A stretch of DNA of 64,000 nucleotides from an uncultured Candidatus Saccharibacteria bacterium (GTDB taxonomy: Bacteria; Patescibacteriota; Saccharimonadia; Saccharimonadales; Saccharimonadaceae), in assembly GCA_937989565.1 (NCBI GenBank), contig CALKRM010000023.1:9645-73644 (forward strand), given 5' to 3'. Below are positions 18,119 to 25,602 of this stretch, piece by piece. The position numbers and the translations under genes were made by a program. The number at the start of each line of letters is the position of its first letter. The first letter of the stretch is position 1. Under the pieces are notes generated by a model. That model was not told the origin of the DNA and made no database searches. It saw only the letters and a list, made by a program, of their open reading frames with translations.

Positions 18119-19021
18119 TTATCTTCTGGTCATTGAGGTTGGGGTCGGCAGAGTCGCCAGAAGAACTCCTTCGCGATCGAAGTTTTGCAGCAATCGATGT
18201 CGCATTTCAGAGGTAACAGACCACTGATCTGATGGCTGAGTTTTTCCGGCAATGATCAATTCTGTTCCTCGTCCAGTAATATCACCAACGGAAACGAATT
18301 TAGGCGGATCGATAATTTTCTTTTGCCAAGCCTTTTCTTTAGCCAATTCTTGACCAGTAGCGTTAATGATGTCTGTAACTGCAGAAATGTCAGAACTTGG
18401 GTCGATATAAATGCTAAAGCGCGACATACTATAGCCCATAGTTTTGTTGATAACGTGCTGAATCGTGCCATTTGGAACATAATGAACATTACCCTCAGAA
18501 TCTCGTATAACAGTAGTGCGAGTGCCGACTCTCTCGACGGTTCCAGCGGCTCCCATTACGTCAACAACATCGCCAACACGATATTGATTTTCAGCAATGA
18601 TAAAAATACCAGACAAGAAGTCCTTAACGAGTGATTGAGCGCCAAATCCTAATGCCACACCGATTATGCCAGCACTAGCGAATAGCGGCGATAAATCAAA
18701 TAGAAATAGCTTATTGGCGACAATTGCGGCGACATAGAAAATTATTATAATTTGCCAGAAACTTCGGGTTAATTGGATGAGAGTTTTTTCGCGCTTTTCT
18801 ATGTCTTTACGGTGCCAGGAACGATGTTTAGCGGTGGAGCGTATAGAATAATGGATAGTCCAAGATAATAAATATTTCCCCAGAAAATAAACAAAAACAG
18901 AGCCGATAATAATGCTGACAGTGTCGATAATGCGCTCACTAATTAACCAGCCAAGGTTATTGCCGTGCAGCCATTGACCTAACGTAGAAGAATCTAAAAA
19001 CTGTTTTATAAGCTTATCCAT
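18119..19021 (-). CDS. MscS-family mechanosensitive channel
   Basis: About 300 residues from the ATG at 19021. Three to four membrane helices are followed by the MscS beta domain: GVALGFGAQSLVKDF, then a glycine-rich stretch, YRVGDVVDVMGAAGTVERVG and TVIRDSEGNVHYVPNG. This is the pore-lining helix 3 plus the Sm-like domain of MscS, which opens on osmotic downshift. A longer ORF extends 16 codons upstream, but a TATACT box on the minus strand (19036-19031) lies nine bases before the chosen start. It shares overlapping divergent promoters with trmB. Confidence 0.92.
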   Translation of the reverse strand: MDKLIKQFLDSSTLGQWLHGNNLGWLISERIIDTVSIIIGSVFVYFLGKYLLSWTIHYSIRSTAKHRSWHRKDIEKREKTLIQLTRSFWQIIIIFYVAAIVANKLFLFDLSPLFASAGIIGVALGFGAQSLVKDFLSGIFIIAENQYRVGDVVDVMGAAGTVERVGTRTTVIRDSEGNVHYVPNGTIQHVINKTMGYSMSRFSIYIDPSSDISAVTDIINATGQELAKEKAWQKKIIDPPKFVSVGDITGRGTELIIAGKTQPSDQWSVTSEMRHRLLQNFDREGVLLATLPTPTSMTRR

Positions 19022-19045
19022 TATTGATTTAGTATAATAGAAAAT
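19022..19045. promoter_or_regulatory. 24-bp divergent promoter with overlapping -10 boxes
   Basis: Between the mscS-like start (minus strand, 19021) and the trmB start (plus, 19046) lie only 24 bases. TATAAT reads on the plus strand at 19033-19038 and TATACT on the minus strand at 19036-19031, overlapping by four bases. Each ends seven to nine bases from its start codon. Confidence 0.7.
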
Positions 19046-19687
19046 ATGAGTTTTGTCGATCCGAATCAATTTATTATCACCAGAAAACGTAAGAAGTATA
19101 AATTCGCTTTATTCCACAATTCACCTCTATGTTTTGAGTTTGACGAGTGGATAGAACGGGAAGTCGATTGTTTGGAAATCGGTGCTGGAACTGGACTATT
19201 CAGTGTGGAGCTTGCATTGCGCCATCCCGAAAAGACCTTTTTAGCAATTGACGTGAAAGGCGATCGGTTGCAGAAGGGCGCGAAAATTGCTGAGGAAAAA
19301 GGGCTGGAGAATGTGTTTTTTGTTCGAGTGCGGGCTGACCAAATAGACCAATTAGTGGAGCAGAATTCTTTGGAGCAAATTTGGGTAACATTTCCTGATC
19401 CGTTTCCGAGGAAACATAGCGCTGGGCGCCGCTTGACTCATCCTAATTTTTTGAAGAAGTATTCTTCATTGCTGGCACCGGACGGATCTTTATTAATCAA
19501 ACACGACGATCACAATTTTTTCTGTTGGAGCTTGGAGCAATTGGTGGCAGAAAAGTGGCAAATTAAAGAGTTGAGTTTTGATCTTCATGAATCCGCGCTA
19601 AGTGACGAATATAAAATAATGACGACTTACGAACAAAGGTGGATTGGCGAAGGAAAAACTATTAATTTCGTAAGAGTTACGCGCTAA
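19046..19687 (+). CDS. trmB: tRNA (guanine-N7-)-methyltransferase
   Basis: Makes m7G46 in the variable loop of tRNAs using SAM. The 213 residues contain the SAM loop LEIGAGTGLFS, FLAIDVKGDRLQKG and the diagnostic WVTFPDPFPRKHS, followed by RRLTHPNFL and the IKHDD block. Length is normal. TATAAT (19033-19038) ends seven bases before the ATG. A MazG-like gene follows after 17 bases. Confidence 0.96.
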   Translation: MSFVDPNQFIITRKRKKYKFALFHNSPLCFEFDEWIEREVDCLEIGAGTGLFSVELALRHPEKTFLAIDVKGDRLQKGAKIAEEKGLENVFFVRVRADQIDQLVEQNSLEQIWVTFPDPFPRKHSAGRRLTHPNFLKKYSSLLAPDGSLLIKHDDHNFFCWSLEQLVAEKWQIKELSFDLHESALSDEYKIMTTYEQRWIGEGKTINFVRVTR

Positions 19688-19704
19688 TAAATGAAAGGAA
19701 TATT

Positions 19705-20052
19705 ATGCAATTTAACGATTATTCGACTAAAGCAATTTCTACTTTAACAGATAAAGATTCTCATAAATATGGTGATGTTGACGCGAGGTTGATGGCGCAG
19801 ATATTGGGATTAAGTGGCGAATCTGGCGAAGTCATGGAGAAATTTAAGAAAATCCTACGTGATAAAAATGGCGAGATTTCAGAGAATGATCGCGGCGCAA
19901 TAATAAAAGAGCTCGGTGACGTGCTTTGGTATGTCAATTCTATAGCGCATTTGCTTGGTTGTAGTTTAGAGGAAGTGGCTCGCAGAAATAATGATAAACT
20001 GCTTAGCCGCCAGAGTCGAGGGAAGATTCACGGCAGCGGCGATGATCGCTAA
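19705..20052 (+). CDS. MazG-like nucleotide pyrophosphohydrolase
   Basis: 115 residues with the all-alpha NTP-pyrophosphatase pattern: SGESGEVMEKFKK carries the first acidic pair of the metal site and KELGDVLWYVN the second ExxD. Such single-domain MazG proteins hydrolyse NTPs or dNTPs to monophosphates to clean the nucleotide pool. It has AAAGGA before the start and follows trmB closely. It overlaps the convergent murC-type gene by four bases. A second, different MazG-like gene is at 35.3 kb. Confidence 0.88.
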   Translation: MQFNDYSTKAISTLTDKDSHKYGDVDARLMAQILGLSGESGEVMEKFKKILRDKNGEISENDRGAIIKELGDVLWYVNSIAHLLGCSLEEVARRNNDKLLSRQSRGKIHGSGDDR

Positions 20053-21299
20053 TTTTTAGCTAATTGCTCGCGAATCCATCCGTCGATTGTGCCAGCGCCC
20101 ATGCACAGGACGAGCTTTCCAGAGTTCCTTGCCGCGGTTATTTCTTGCCATAAACTGTCATCTAATTCGGCGAAACGAACTTTTTCTTTGTCGATATTTT
20201 TGGCAAGTTGTTGTGGCGTCAAGGTTGGCAAATCTGGATTCTCCCTCGTTAAGTAAGTTGGCAGCCAGTAAATTTCATTGGCGTCACGGAAAATATCATT
20301 AGTGTATTGACCAATTATCTCGTGCTGGCGAACGTTTTGGTGTGGCTGATAAACCAGGACTACATCATTAGACAGCTCCTTAGCCATCTGTAGTGTCGCT
20401 TGAATTTCAACTGGGTGATGTCCATAGTCAGAATATAGATTTTCGGCGAGCTTTTCAAAACGTCGTCCTGATCCGGGGAAGGAGTTTATTGCTTGGTATA
20501 TTTCTGACTCCTCTGTGTCCGCTCCCATATATTTCAAAGCTTCGATCACCAAAGTAGCATTTTTTCGGTTATGCTCGCCGGGTAGAGTGATATTTTTATT
20601 GGAATCGTGCAAGATTGTTAGATTTTTCTCATCAAATATGGCGGAATTTTCTTGCCACGCGATAACTTTTTTAGATTTTTCGCCGAATTCACGGAAGGCG
20701 TCTAAGTAGGATTCTTTTGTTGGATATGTGTCTGGATGGTCGTAATCAACAGATGTGATAAGGCTAATTTCTGGAGAAAAATGCAAAAAGTTGCGGTCAA
20801 ATTCATCACACTCGTATACGAAAAATTGGCTATTTTTATCAAATGTTCCGCTTGGTCCAAAACTTAAAGTTGAACCCACAGAATAACTGACAGGAATTTG
20901 CAATTGCTCCATTGTCCAGACTAGCATGCTTGTTGTTGTGGTTTTTCCGTGGGTGCCAGCGACCGCAATGAGCTTCAGGTTTTTATCGGCGATTATTTGC
21001 GCTAATAACTCGTCGCGCTTGCTGGTTTTTATGCCTAGTTTTCGCGCCAAGACTAATTCTGGGTGATTTTCCGGTAAAGCAGCGGTGTAAATAAACCAGT
21101 CAAATGGTGATTTATCGTGCTCTGATTGCAAGAACGCGCCAGATTGGTCAAAAGAAATAGGAATTCCGGCTGATTCTAATTCGTTTGTGATGAGACTTGG
21201 TGATCTGTCGGAGCCGCAAACACCATACCCGACCCCTAAGGCAATTCTGCTCAGCGGCCCGATGGCAACGCCGCCGATTCCTGAAAAATAAATTCGCAT
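20049..21299 (-). CDS. murC: UDP-N-acetylmuramate-L-alanine ligase (MurC-type Mur ligase)
   Basis: Adds L-alanine to UDP-MurNAc in peptidoglycan synthesis. N-terminal FSGIGGVAIGPLSRIA and GVCGSDRSPS match the MurC Rossmann domain. The ATP loop GTHGKTTTTS is at 115-124, and later motifs YECDEFDRNFLHF, DYDHPDTY and YSDYGHHPVEI are typical. At 416 residues it is slightly shorter than usual MurC, and the related recycling ligase Mpl cannot be fully excluded. On the minus strand TATAAT (21311-21306) lies six bases before the ATG, a leaderless layout. Confidence 0.85.
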   Translation of the reverse strand: MRIYFSGIGGVAIGPLSRIALGVGYGVCGSDRSPSLITNELESAGIPISFDQSGAFLQSEHDKSPFDWFIYTAALPENHPELVLARKLGIKTSKRDELLAQIIADKNLKLIAVAGTHGKTTTTSMLVWTMEQLQIPVSYSVGSTLSFGPSGTFDKNSQFFVYECDEFDRNFLHFSPEISLITSVDYDHPDTYPTKESYLDAFREFGEKSKKVIAWQENSAIFDEKNLTILHDSNKNITLPGEHNRKNATLVIEALKYMGADTEESEIYQAINSFPGSGRRFEKLAENLYSDYGHHPVEIQATLQMAKELSNDVVLVYQPHQNVRQHEIIGQYTNDIFRDANEIYWLPTYLTRENPDLPTLTPQQLAKNIDKEKVRFAELDDSLWQEITAARNSGKLVLCMGAGTIDGWIREQLAKN

Positions 21300-21383
21300 A
21301 CAAATATTATACCACCGCAGCGGTAGTAATATTCACGTCATTGGGATAATTTGCTATACTAAAATCATAGAGAAGGTGGTGGG

Positions 21384-22049
21384 ATGGCTATAGATAAGAA
21401 GAAAACCAAGTTCAGAATTAAGCGACTCAGTCAGATTAAGACTTGGCAGTTGGTTATTTTATTGATTATGTCTGGTTTTATTTCGGCAACTTTTTTGAGG
21501 CTGAACAATGTTGGTATGGTCGAGCGACGAGAATCTGTAGAGAATGCAGATAATGCTGGGGATATAGTCAATCTTCAGCAGCGACTATACGATTTGCAGC
21601 GTTATGTATCTACGCACATGAACGCTGATCCGGGGAAGATTGCGCTGGATCATACGTATAAACAAATGTATGACCGGAAGCTGAAAGAGTTTGAGGAAGA
21701 GATAAAAAATCAGTCTAACAATGACACTGTATCGAAAGTTAGGGCTGTCTGTGACGCCAGAGCACAGCAAGGCGGTTACGGCCGATTTACGACACAGGCG
21801 GATCCGAGATATATCAATTGTATTAACGAGGAGTGGGCGAAATATCCTGCCGCGAAAGCCACTAACTTGCAGTTTGAAGCGCCTTCAACTGAGCCGTATT
21901 ATCACACTTTCGTCTCGCCGATATGGTCAGCTGATTACGCGGGGTGGTCTTTGCTAGTGACGATATTTATTGCCATGATTATCGTGATGAGGTTGGTTGT
22001 TCTGGGGATGTTAAAGTTGATGCTTAGGCGACGAAATAAGCTTTTTTAG
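21384..22049 (+). CDS. Bitopic membrane protein with coiled-coil outer domain, unknown
   Basis: 221 residues with a membrane helix near 22-44, an outer domain of about 135 residues and a second helix near 190-212 followed by a basic tail (KLMLRRRNKLF). The outer part has a coiled-coil-like stretch (QQRLYDLQRYV) and two cysteines that could pair (VCDARAQQGG, YINCINEEW). The start has GAAGGTGG just upstream. No family is recognised. The topology, with both ends inside, suggests an envelope structural or sensory protein. Confidence 0.7.
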   Translation: MAIDKKKTKFRIKRLSQIKTWQLVILLIMSGFISATFLRLNNVGMVERRESVENADNAGDIVNLQQRLYDLQRYVSTHMNADPGKIALDHTYKQMYDRKLKEFEEEIKNQSNNDTVSKVRAVCDARAQQGGYGRFTTQADPRYINCINEEWAKYPAAKATNLQFEAPSTEPYYHTFVSPIWSADYAGWSLLVTIFIAMIIVMRLVVLGMLKLMLRRRNKLF

Positions 22050-22116
22050 CTTGACAGGGGTGATATAGAGATAGTAATCTATATAGGTATATCATTAATA
22101 GGAGGTATATAACCAA

Positions 22117-22323
22117 ATGGCTTATAAACATACCAACTCAAAGGGCATCACATATTACTTGCACAAGACTGACGTAACTTTGCGCGGCGGCAAGACTCAA
22201 ACTATTTACTTCTTTGCTAAGGTTGAGAAGAATGAAAAGGGTACACCATGTGATCTACCAGAAGATCGTATTGTGAAAGAAAACCCACGCAACGGCTTTT
22301 TGACAATTTCTAAGAAAAAATAG
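22117..22323 (+). CDS. Small conserved-looking protein, unknown
   Basis: 68 residues, basic, with no membrane helix. AGGAGG stands ten bases before the ATG and TTGACA (22051-22056) suggests a strong promoter. The sequence holds TNSKGITYYLHKTDV and TIYFFAKVEKNEKGTPCDLP, then DRIVKENPRNGFLTISKKK. The pattern of short beta strands suggests a small folded beta-rich protein. I do not recognise a family. A strong terminator follows 60 bases downstream. Confidence 0.75.
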   Translation: MAYKHTNSKGITYYLHKTDVTLRGGKTQTIYFFAKVEKNEKGTPCDLPEDRIVKENPRNGFLTISKKK

Positions 22324-22384
22324 TCCTTTGCTTGCGCCATAAGCGTGTTTGGTGATATAGTATAACCAAACAAACAGGTGCCAT

Positions 22385-22415
22385 AACTCCTCTGTAAAAA
22401 GCAGAGGAGTTTTTT
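22385..22415 (+). terminator. Rho-independent terminator
   Basis: A perfect 10-bp stem (22385-22394 with 22402-22411) with loop TAAAAAG is followed by T5. It ends the small gene at 22117. A TAGTATAAC box flanked by TTTGGT/ACCAAA lies just before it, so a very short separate transcript is also possible. Confidence 0.88.
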
Positions 22416-22460
22416 GTATGAGTTGATTATTTGTGGATATTGTGATATAATAGCTAATAT

Positions 22461-22952
22461 ATGAAGTCGAAGACGGTTGAAGTGTTGGAGCTTGCTAGAC
22501 CAAACAGAGCGGGCATTATTGATGTTGTTGATTCGGACGGTAATGTTGTGCCGCTGGATTATTCAGGTGAAGATTTTGTTCCTGACGTGAATAGCTGTAG
22601 TGGTAAAGATTTTACAAAGAGAAATAGAACTATAGTTGAGATGTGTGATCTTTTCGGCAGGATTCGTAGTCGTGCTGGCTTTGCCGAATATCATAGAGGT
22701 CGTGGCAACTATGATTGAGCTCGTCGCATAGAAAGGAACAGGGGTAGTGATATTTCTGAAGTTGGCAGACTTGCTATAAATGCTTGTGAAGCATGTCCAC
22801 TTAAGCTTGATTGTGAACTGTATGGTAAATTAGGGGAGGCTGTTCTAAGTGGTGTTTTGGATTATAAAAAAGTTCGCACAGCTACATCTCTGACTAAAGC
22901 AGGCAAGAAACGTCCGGGTTGGGATAAGGGTTGCATAGATAATGATGCGTAA
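22461..22952 (+). pseudogene. WhiB-like iron-sulfur protein gene interrupted by an in-frame TGA
   Basis: Reading frame 22461-22952 is open for 163 codons except for a single TGA at 22716-22718 (codon 86). After the TGA the frame gives CEACPLKLDCELYG, whose C-x2-C-x5-C spacing equals that of WhiB [4Fe-4S] proteins. A plausible first cysteine lies in NSCSGKDF (residue 46), recalling the A-C-x-G-x-D start of WhiB domains. WhiB proteins are redox-sensing or sigma-associated regulators known mainly in actinobacteria and their phages. The start has TATAAT (22446-22451) nine bases upstream. A recent nonsense mutation, a sequencing error or UGA readthrough are all possible. The in-frame continuation argues the break is young. 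Confidence 0.6.
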
Positions 22953-22954
22953 AG

Positions 22955-22990
22955 AAAAAGCCCCCTTCTGAACGAAGAGGGATTTTTCTT
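22955..22990. terminator. Bidirectional terminator between convergent transcripts
   Basis: An imperfect stem of CCCCCTTC and GAAGAGGG around TGAAC lies three bases after the WhiB-like frame. It is flanked by A-rich sequence on one side and T-rich sequence on the other, so it can serve both the plus-strand gene and the minus-strand RNA. Confidence 0.7.
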
Positions 22991-23104
22991 GGTGACCCAA
23001 GTGCATCTACATTGGAACCGTATCTGTAGCGAGATTCTGAGCTGAAGACGCTTAATAGAGGCGACCACCCCTTCAATAAAGATACCCACCGCCATTAAAG
23101 TATA
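22957..23104 (-). ncRNA. Structured RNA candidate with own promoter and terminator
   Basis: On the minus strand a TATACT box (23104-23099) is followed seven bases later by a GC-rich RNA of about 135 nt. It ends at a hairpin (CCCTCTTC/GAAGGGGG) and T5 near 22957. Internal helices visible by eye are GGCG/CGCC, GTATC/GATAC, CTACA/TGTAG and a compact CTTGG-GTCA-CCAAG tetraloop hairpin. It occupies most of the 323-base gap before the ADP-ribosylglycohydrolase gene. I tested tmRNA, SRP RNA, RNase P and tRNA patterns mentally without a match. A 77-codon ORF across it lacks coding character. Confidence 0.5.
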
Positions 23105-23275
23105 TCGTAACAGAATGTGTTAATATCAATAAATTATCCTCTTGACTACTTTTACGTTGTCCAGCCTGATAAATTCATAAATCAGCACTAAATGTCGTGG
23201 TTGGGTTAGACTAAGATTGCCACAAAGGGCTAATCGAGGTCGCTTATTTAGGAGATTGACGATATAATCAAAATA

Positions 23276-24238
23276 ATGAAGAAAAACTCTCAAGCACAGC
23301 TCCAGGGTATGTTACTCGGCTTAGCTATTGGCGACGCCCTCGGTGCTCCTATTGAACACGGCTACACAAGTGATGAGATTGTCGCTCGTAAAGAAGAATT
23401 GCGTCATATGCACGATGAAGCACACTTTCCTCGTGGTGTCTGGACAGACGATACTTCTATGGCATTATGTTTAGCAGATAGCTTGCTAGAGTGTGGCGGC
23501 TATGATTCGTGGAACGTTATGGATAAGTATTGCAAATGGCAATCAGAGGGCTACCGTTCATATTTTGACTATGGCGAGGGTATTGGTATGCAGACGCTTA
23601 TCATGCTGGATATGTACGCTAGCGGTTACGCTATTGTTCACAAAACGATGAATCGGAGCGATGGCGCTGGCAACGGTGTCGTGATGCGTCTTGCACCAGT
23701 CGTGATAGCCGCCTATGGAAAACGAGATATTCGTCAAGCGATACGGCTCGCTCAAGTTTCCGCTAGAGAAACGCATTACTCCTATGAGGCTGAAGCTGCT
23801 GCTGAAGTGTTTGCTGCTATACTACATAACGCTATCCATCTAAAAGACAAAACAGATATTATAGATGTTAGTAAGTATAGTACCGGCGCACACTACGACC
23901 AGCTGCTGAACAAGCTAAAAGAGAGAGTTGAGACGGATAAGCTCAAAAACAAGCTAGGTTATGTCGTATACACCATCCAGATAGCTTTATGGGGTTTTAT
24001 GAGCTATGACACATTTGAGGATGGAATGTTGGCGGTTATGTGTCTGGGCGGCGATGTCGATACAACTATGGCGGTGTACGGGCAATTAGCTGGTGCATAC
24101 TATGGACTTGATGCAATACCGAACGAATGGCGGCGTGATGTTTATCAAGGGAATGATATTATTGAACTAGCGGATAAACTAGCCGCAATGGACGATTGCC
24201 CTGTCCTGTATACACGGTTTGAGGAAGATGTAACTTAA
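23276..24238 (+). CDS. ADP-ribosylglycohydrolase (DraG family)
   Basis: 320 residues with the DraG/ARH fold signatures: LGLAIGDALGAPIEHG at the N-terminus, WTDDTSMAL with the metal-binding aspartates, GAGNGVVMRLAPV and the C-terminal GGDVDTTMAVYGQLAGAYYG. Such enzymes remove ADP-ribose from proteins or metabolites with two Mg2+ ions. The usual C-terminal GGDTD is GGDVD here. TATAAT (23263-23268) ends seven bases before the ATG. No ADP-ribosyltransferase is visible next to it, though the following 137-residue gene is unassigned. Confidence 0.92.
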   Translation: MKKNSQAQLQGMLLGLAIGDALGAPIEHGYTSDEIVARKEELRHMHDEAHFPRGVWTDDTSMALCLADSLLECGGYDSWNVMDKYCKWQSEGYRSYFDYGEGIGMQTLIMLDMYASGYAIVHKTMNRSDGAGNGVVMRLAPVVIAAYGKRDIRQAIRLAQVSARETHYSYEAEAAAEVFAAILHNAIHLKDKTDIIDVSKYSTGAHYDQLLNKLKERVETDKLKNKLGYVVYTIQIALWGFMSYDTFEDGMLAVMCLGGDVDTTMAVYGQLAGAYYGLDAIPNEWRRDVYQGNDIIELADKLAAMDDCPVLYTRFEEDVT

Positions 24239-24263
24239 TACAAATCATGAGGAGAGTGACCAT

Positions 24264-24677
24264 ATGAACAAAACAACATTAGAAACCGCTCAGCAGCTGC
24301 TAGCCACAAAAGAGTTCAGCTACAAGGATATTAACCCAAGCGAAAGAGGAATATTCCTAGCGGCGCTTATTGAGAATGGTAAAGTCGCCAAAGAAGGAAC
24401 TAACCACCACTCGAATATCCCCAAAGGAACGCTGATTAGCGAGTGGTATTTACGACATAAGCTAGGGCTGAGTGGAGCAATAAAGCACGACCTATACACC
24501 TCACTTGAGCTGTGGAAGTTAGATGATAAGCGATATCAAATTATCTATTATAAGCCCTTCGGTTTGGGGAATTATGTTGAAACAAAATCAGAATTCTATG
24601 ACGATAAAGACTCTGCTCAGGCTCACCTTGACGAAGAATCTCGTAAGCTTGAAGCAGAGTTATCTCGCCTTGAGTGA
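24264..24677 (+). CDS. Hypothetical soluble protein downstream of the ADP-ribosylglycohydrolase
   Basis: 137 residues with GAGGAG eight bases before the ATG, 25 bases after the preceding stop, so probably in the same operon. Segments such as RGIFLAALIENGKVAKEG and LISEWYLRHKLGLSG suggest a helical N-terminal part. A later KRYQIIYYKPFGLG and a coiled-coil-like acidic C-terminus (HLDEESRKLEAELSRLE) follow. No family is recognised and no transferase catalytic motif is seen. The neighbour relation suggests a link to ADP-ribose metabolism, but that is only context. Confidence 0.65.
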   Translation: MNKTTLETAQQLLATKEFSYKDINPSERGIFLAALIENGKVAKEGTNHHSNIPKGTLISEWYLRHKLGLSGAIKHDLYTSLELWKLDDKRYQIIYYKPFGLGNYVETKSEFYDDKDSAQAHLDEESRKLEAELSRLE

Positions 24678-24748
24678 TAAAACCTAGAATCATCTTTTGT
24701 CAAAGTAAGTCATGCTAGGTGCTGCTACTTTTTGTGCTTGGATTGTTG

Positions 24749-24899
24749 TATAATGAAACAGTCTAAGCCATTAATCATGCTCAAGTTTGAGTGCTTTATT
24801 TGCGCGGAAAGCCTTAAAAACGGCACCGTGCAAAACATTTAGGCTTTAGGGCTTGAGTGTGGATAAATGGCTTAGACACCTAGTACGGTGTCGTTTTTT
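24749..24899 (+). ncRNA. Structured leader RNA with competing terminator and antiterminator helices
   Basis: TATAAT at 24749-24754 places the transcription start at 24761. There a perfect 12-bp helix begins (24761-24772 with 24866-24877). Inside are CTCAAG/CTTGAG (24780-24785 with 24852-24857) and AAAGCCT/AGGCTTT (24808-24814 with 24841-24847). At the 3' end GACACC/GGTGTC (24875-24880 with 24887-24892) plus T8 forms a terminator. The loop segment CGGCACCGT (24821-24829) can instead pair with ACGGTGTCG (24885-24893), nine pairs, abolishing the terminator. This layout is typical of an attenuator or riboswitch controlling the gene at 24932, which has no clear -10 of its own. No known class is recognised. 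Confidence 0.6.
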
Positions 24900-24900
24900 T
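24875..24900 (+). terminator. Intrinsic terminator at end of the leader RNA
   Basis: A 6-bp stem GACACC/GGTGTC with loop TAGTAC, then G and T8. It lies 32 bases before the next start codon and overlaps both the long helix and the alternative pairing of the leader. Confidence 0.8.
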
Positions 24901-24931
24901 TATTTGACACCAAAATAAAGAAAGGTGCTCA

Positions 24932-25450
24932 ATGCAATCAGCAATCGCATTTGGAATATTTATTGCTATCGTAGGATATTTTATTACACGCTCCGAGGAT
25001 AAGAAAAAGGAGGAGGAGCAGAAAAAGATAAATGATAGAATAAACGATTCAAGAAGTATGTTAAAAGATTCCATCGTTAAGCGAGCCGTGGCATTCAATG
25101 TCACGGACTATACAAACGAAGAGCTTGATTTTATATGTGATATAGTGCAAGCGTATGGAGGAAGCGAAGGGTTATTAAAGGCAAAGCAAGAACTTGATAC
25201 TGTTCCAGATAATAAAGTGGAGGGTTTCTTGGCGCAAATGGAAGTAGCTCATTTCAAACATTTGCTAGACAATCAAGAAAGACAACGAAAACGAGATGAC
25301 GAAGAAGCGTGGCAAACAGTACTAAATGATTTTAAGAGGCTAAATCCTGCCCAACGCAAAAAACATCTAGCATATCTAAAGAAATATCATAGTGATGCAT
25401 TGAGTCGTGAGCAACTACATATCCTTGCGTTGCTATGTCTTGGTGAATAA
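24932..25450 (+). CDS. Membrane-anchored charged helical protein, unknown
   Basis: 172 residues with GAAAGG before the start. An N-terminal membrane helix (1-20) leads into a highly charged coiled-coil (EDKKKEEEQKKINDRIND) and a helical cytoplasmic domain with TNEELDFICDIVQAYGG, QERQRKRDDEEAWQ and LNPAQRKKHLAYLKKYH. No family recognised. Expression probably depends on the structured leader RNA directly upstream. Codon and residue use (K, E, N rich) differs from conserved neighbours, in keeping with an accessory gene. Confidence 0.68.
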   Translation: MQSAIAFGIFIAIVGYFITRSEDKKKEEEQKKINDRINDSRSMLKDSIVKRAVAFNVTDYTNEELDFICDIVQAYGGSEGLLKAKQELDTVPDNKVEGFLAQMEVAHFKHLLDNQERQRKRDDEEAWQTVLNDFKRLNPAQRKKHLAYLKKYHSDALSREQLHILALLCLGE

Positions 25451-25570
25451 AATTTTATTAAAGCTGCTACAGTGTAAACAATTGCTAATTCCTGCTGGAT
25501 TCTGGGTTGATGAAAACGAAAATGTTTACACTCCTGAAATCAGCGTACTTTACAGATTAGCTACAAACAA

Positions 25571-25600
25571 AAAAGACCTTCCAGAAGCTGAAAAGTCTTT
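25571..25600 (-). terminator. Terminator of the initiator tRNA gene
   Basis: A hairpin of about 12 pairs, including G-U pairs, with a CTT loop on the minus strand is followed by T6 immediately downstream of the tRNA 3' end. Confidence 0.8.
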
Positions 25601-25602
25601 CT

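Noticed and set aside
22716..22718. UGA recoded as glycine or tryptophan genome-wide
   Set aside because: TGA ends aspS, tilS, grpE and the 24264 gene at their normal lengths, and TGG is the usual Trp codon, so the code is standard.
22862..23095. 77-codon minus-strand ORF across the structured RNA
   Set aside because: It runs through a terminator hairpin, and the helices and promoter position fit an RNA better than a protein.
24749..24899. Retron or toxin-antitoxin RNA explanation for the structured leader
   Set aside because: No reverse transcriptase or ToxN-like endoribonuclease is encoded nearby, and the terminator/antiterminator layout before a gene favours attenuation.
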